DNA from: CAZFPT01 sp046541875
GTDB lineage: Bacteria; Planctomycetota; Phycisphaerae; SM23-33
Assembly (NCBI GenBank): GCA_046541875.1
Contig: JBKHCL010000074.1
Coordinates: 1 to 16,215 of the forward strand
DNA: 16,215 nucleotides
Reading direction: 5' to 3'
Position numbers and translations under genes: made by a program. Below the pieces are notes generated by a model. It searched no databases and was not told the origin of the DNA. It saw nothing but the letters and a program-made list of their open reading frames with translations. Shown piece by piece: positions 16,143 to 16,215 of the stretch (the stretch's first letter is position 1; every line of letters starts with the position of its first letter).

Positions 16143-16215
16143 CTACTTGGTCTCCTCGGCCTTGGGCAGCTCGATGCCTTCGAGCCACTTCGCGACCGTC
16201 TCGGGGTTCTGCTCG
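16143..16215 (-). CDS. C-terminal end of an unidentified protein (cut by the window)
   Basis: Reading in from the right edge on the minus strand gives 23 codons ending in TAG at 16143-16145: EQNPETVAKWLEGIELPKAE and then ETK. Third positions are GC-rich and the peptide looks like a normal C terminus, so a real gene probably continues beyond the window. Too little is visible to name a family. Confidence 0.55.
   Translation of the reverse strand, partial: EQNPETVAKWLEGIELPKAEETK

Overview
The window is about 16.2 kb of GC-rich bacterial chromosome. It most likely comes from a planctomycete, and I lean towards the Phycisphaerae or a relative. The support is a PEP-CTERM surface protein, an AraC-type XylR-like sugar regulator, a GH28 pectin-type hydrolase, a sulfatase relic, a divergent RNase HII-like protein and dispersed GC-rich hairpin repeats. 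This assignment is inference from gene content; no marker phylogeny was possible.

Layout. Positions 1-594 hold an internally deleted ISAs1-type transposase relic, next to tRNA-Pro(UGG) with a good promoter. A Mut7-C domain protein follows, then tRNA-Tyr(GUA) on the minus strand with its own promoter and terminator. A minus-strand pair, a WYL-type regulator and dtd, overlaps by 4 nt. Then comes a minus-strand TolC-like outer membrane lipoprotein with no pump genes nearby, a short coding scar, and a membrane-anchored repeat-like protein (minus). Positions 6500-8000 carry an RNase HII-like protein and a single-domain STAS protein (plus). Next is a plus-strand block: uvrA, a 4-nt-overlapping FMN-binding split-barrel protein, and 30 nt later a cytoplasmic-looking GH28 protein. 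The last part holds a sulfatase gene cut off at its active site, tRNA-Arg(UCU) (minus), a XylR/AraC regulator (minus), a divergent PEP-CTERM protein (plus), repeat-rich intergenic DNA, and the last codons of an unidentified minus-strand gene.

Functionally most of this is core metabolism and information processing: tRNAs, DNA repair, proofreading of D-aminoacyl-tRNA and an RNase H-like protein. The right third has an accessory carbohydrate flavour. I saw no defence system, CRISPR array, biosynthetic cluster or phage. The strongest oddities are the divergent dtd motifs, the RNase HII-like protein with a large insertion, several promoters so close to the start codon that mRNAs would be leaderless or nearly so, a palindromic operator candidate before the WYL gene, the sulfatase truncated exactly at its formylglycine motif, and two related GC-rich repeat elements at opposite ends of the window.
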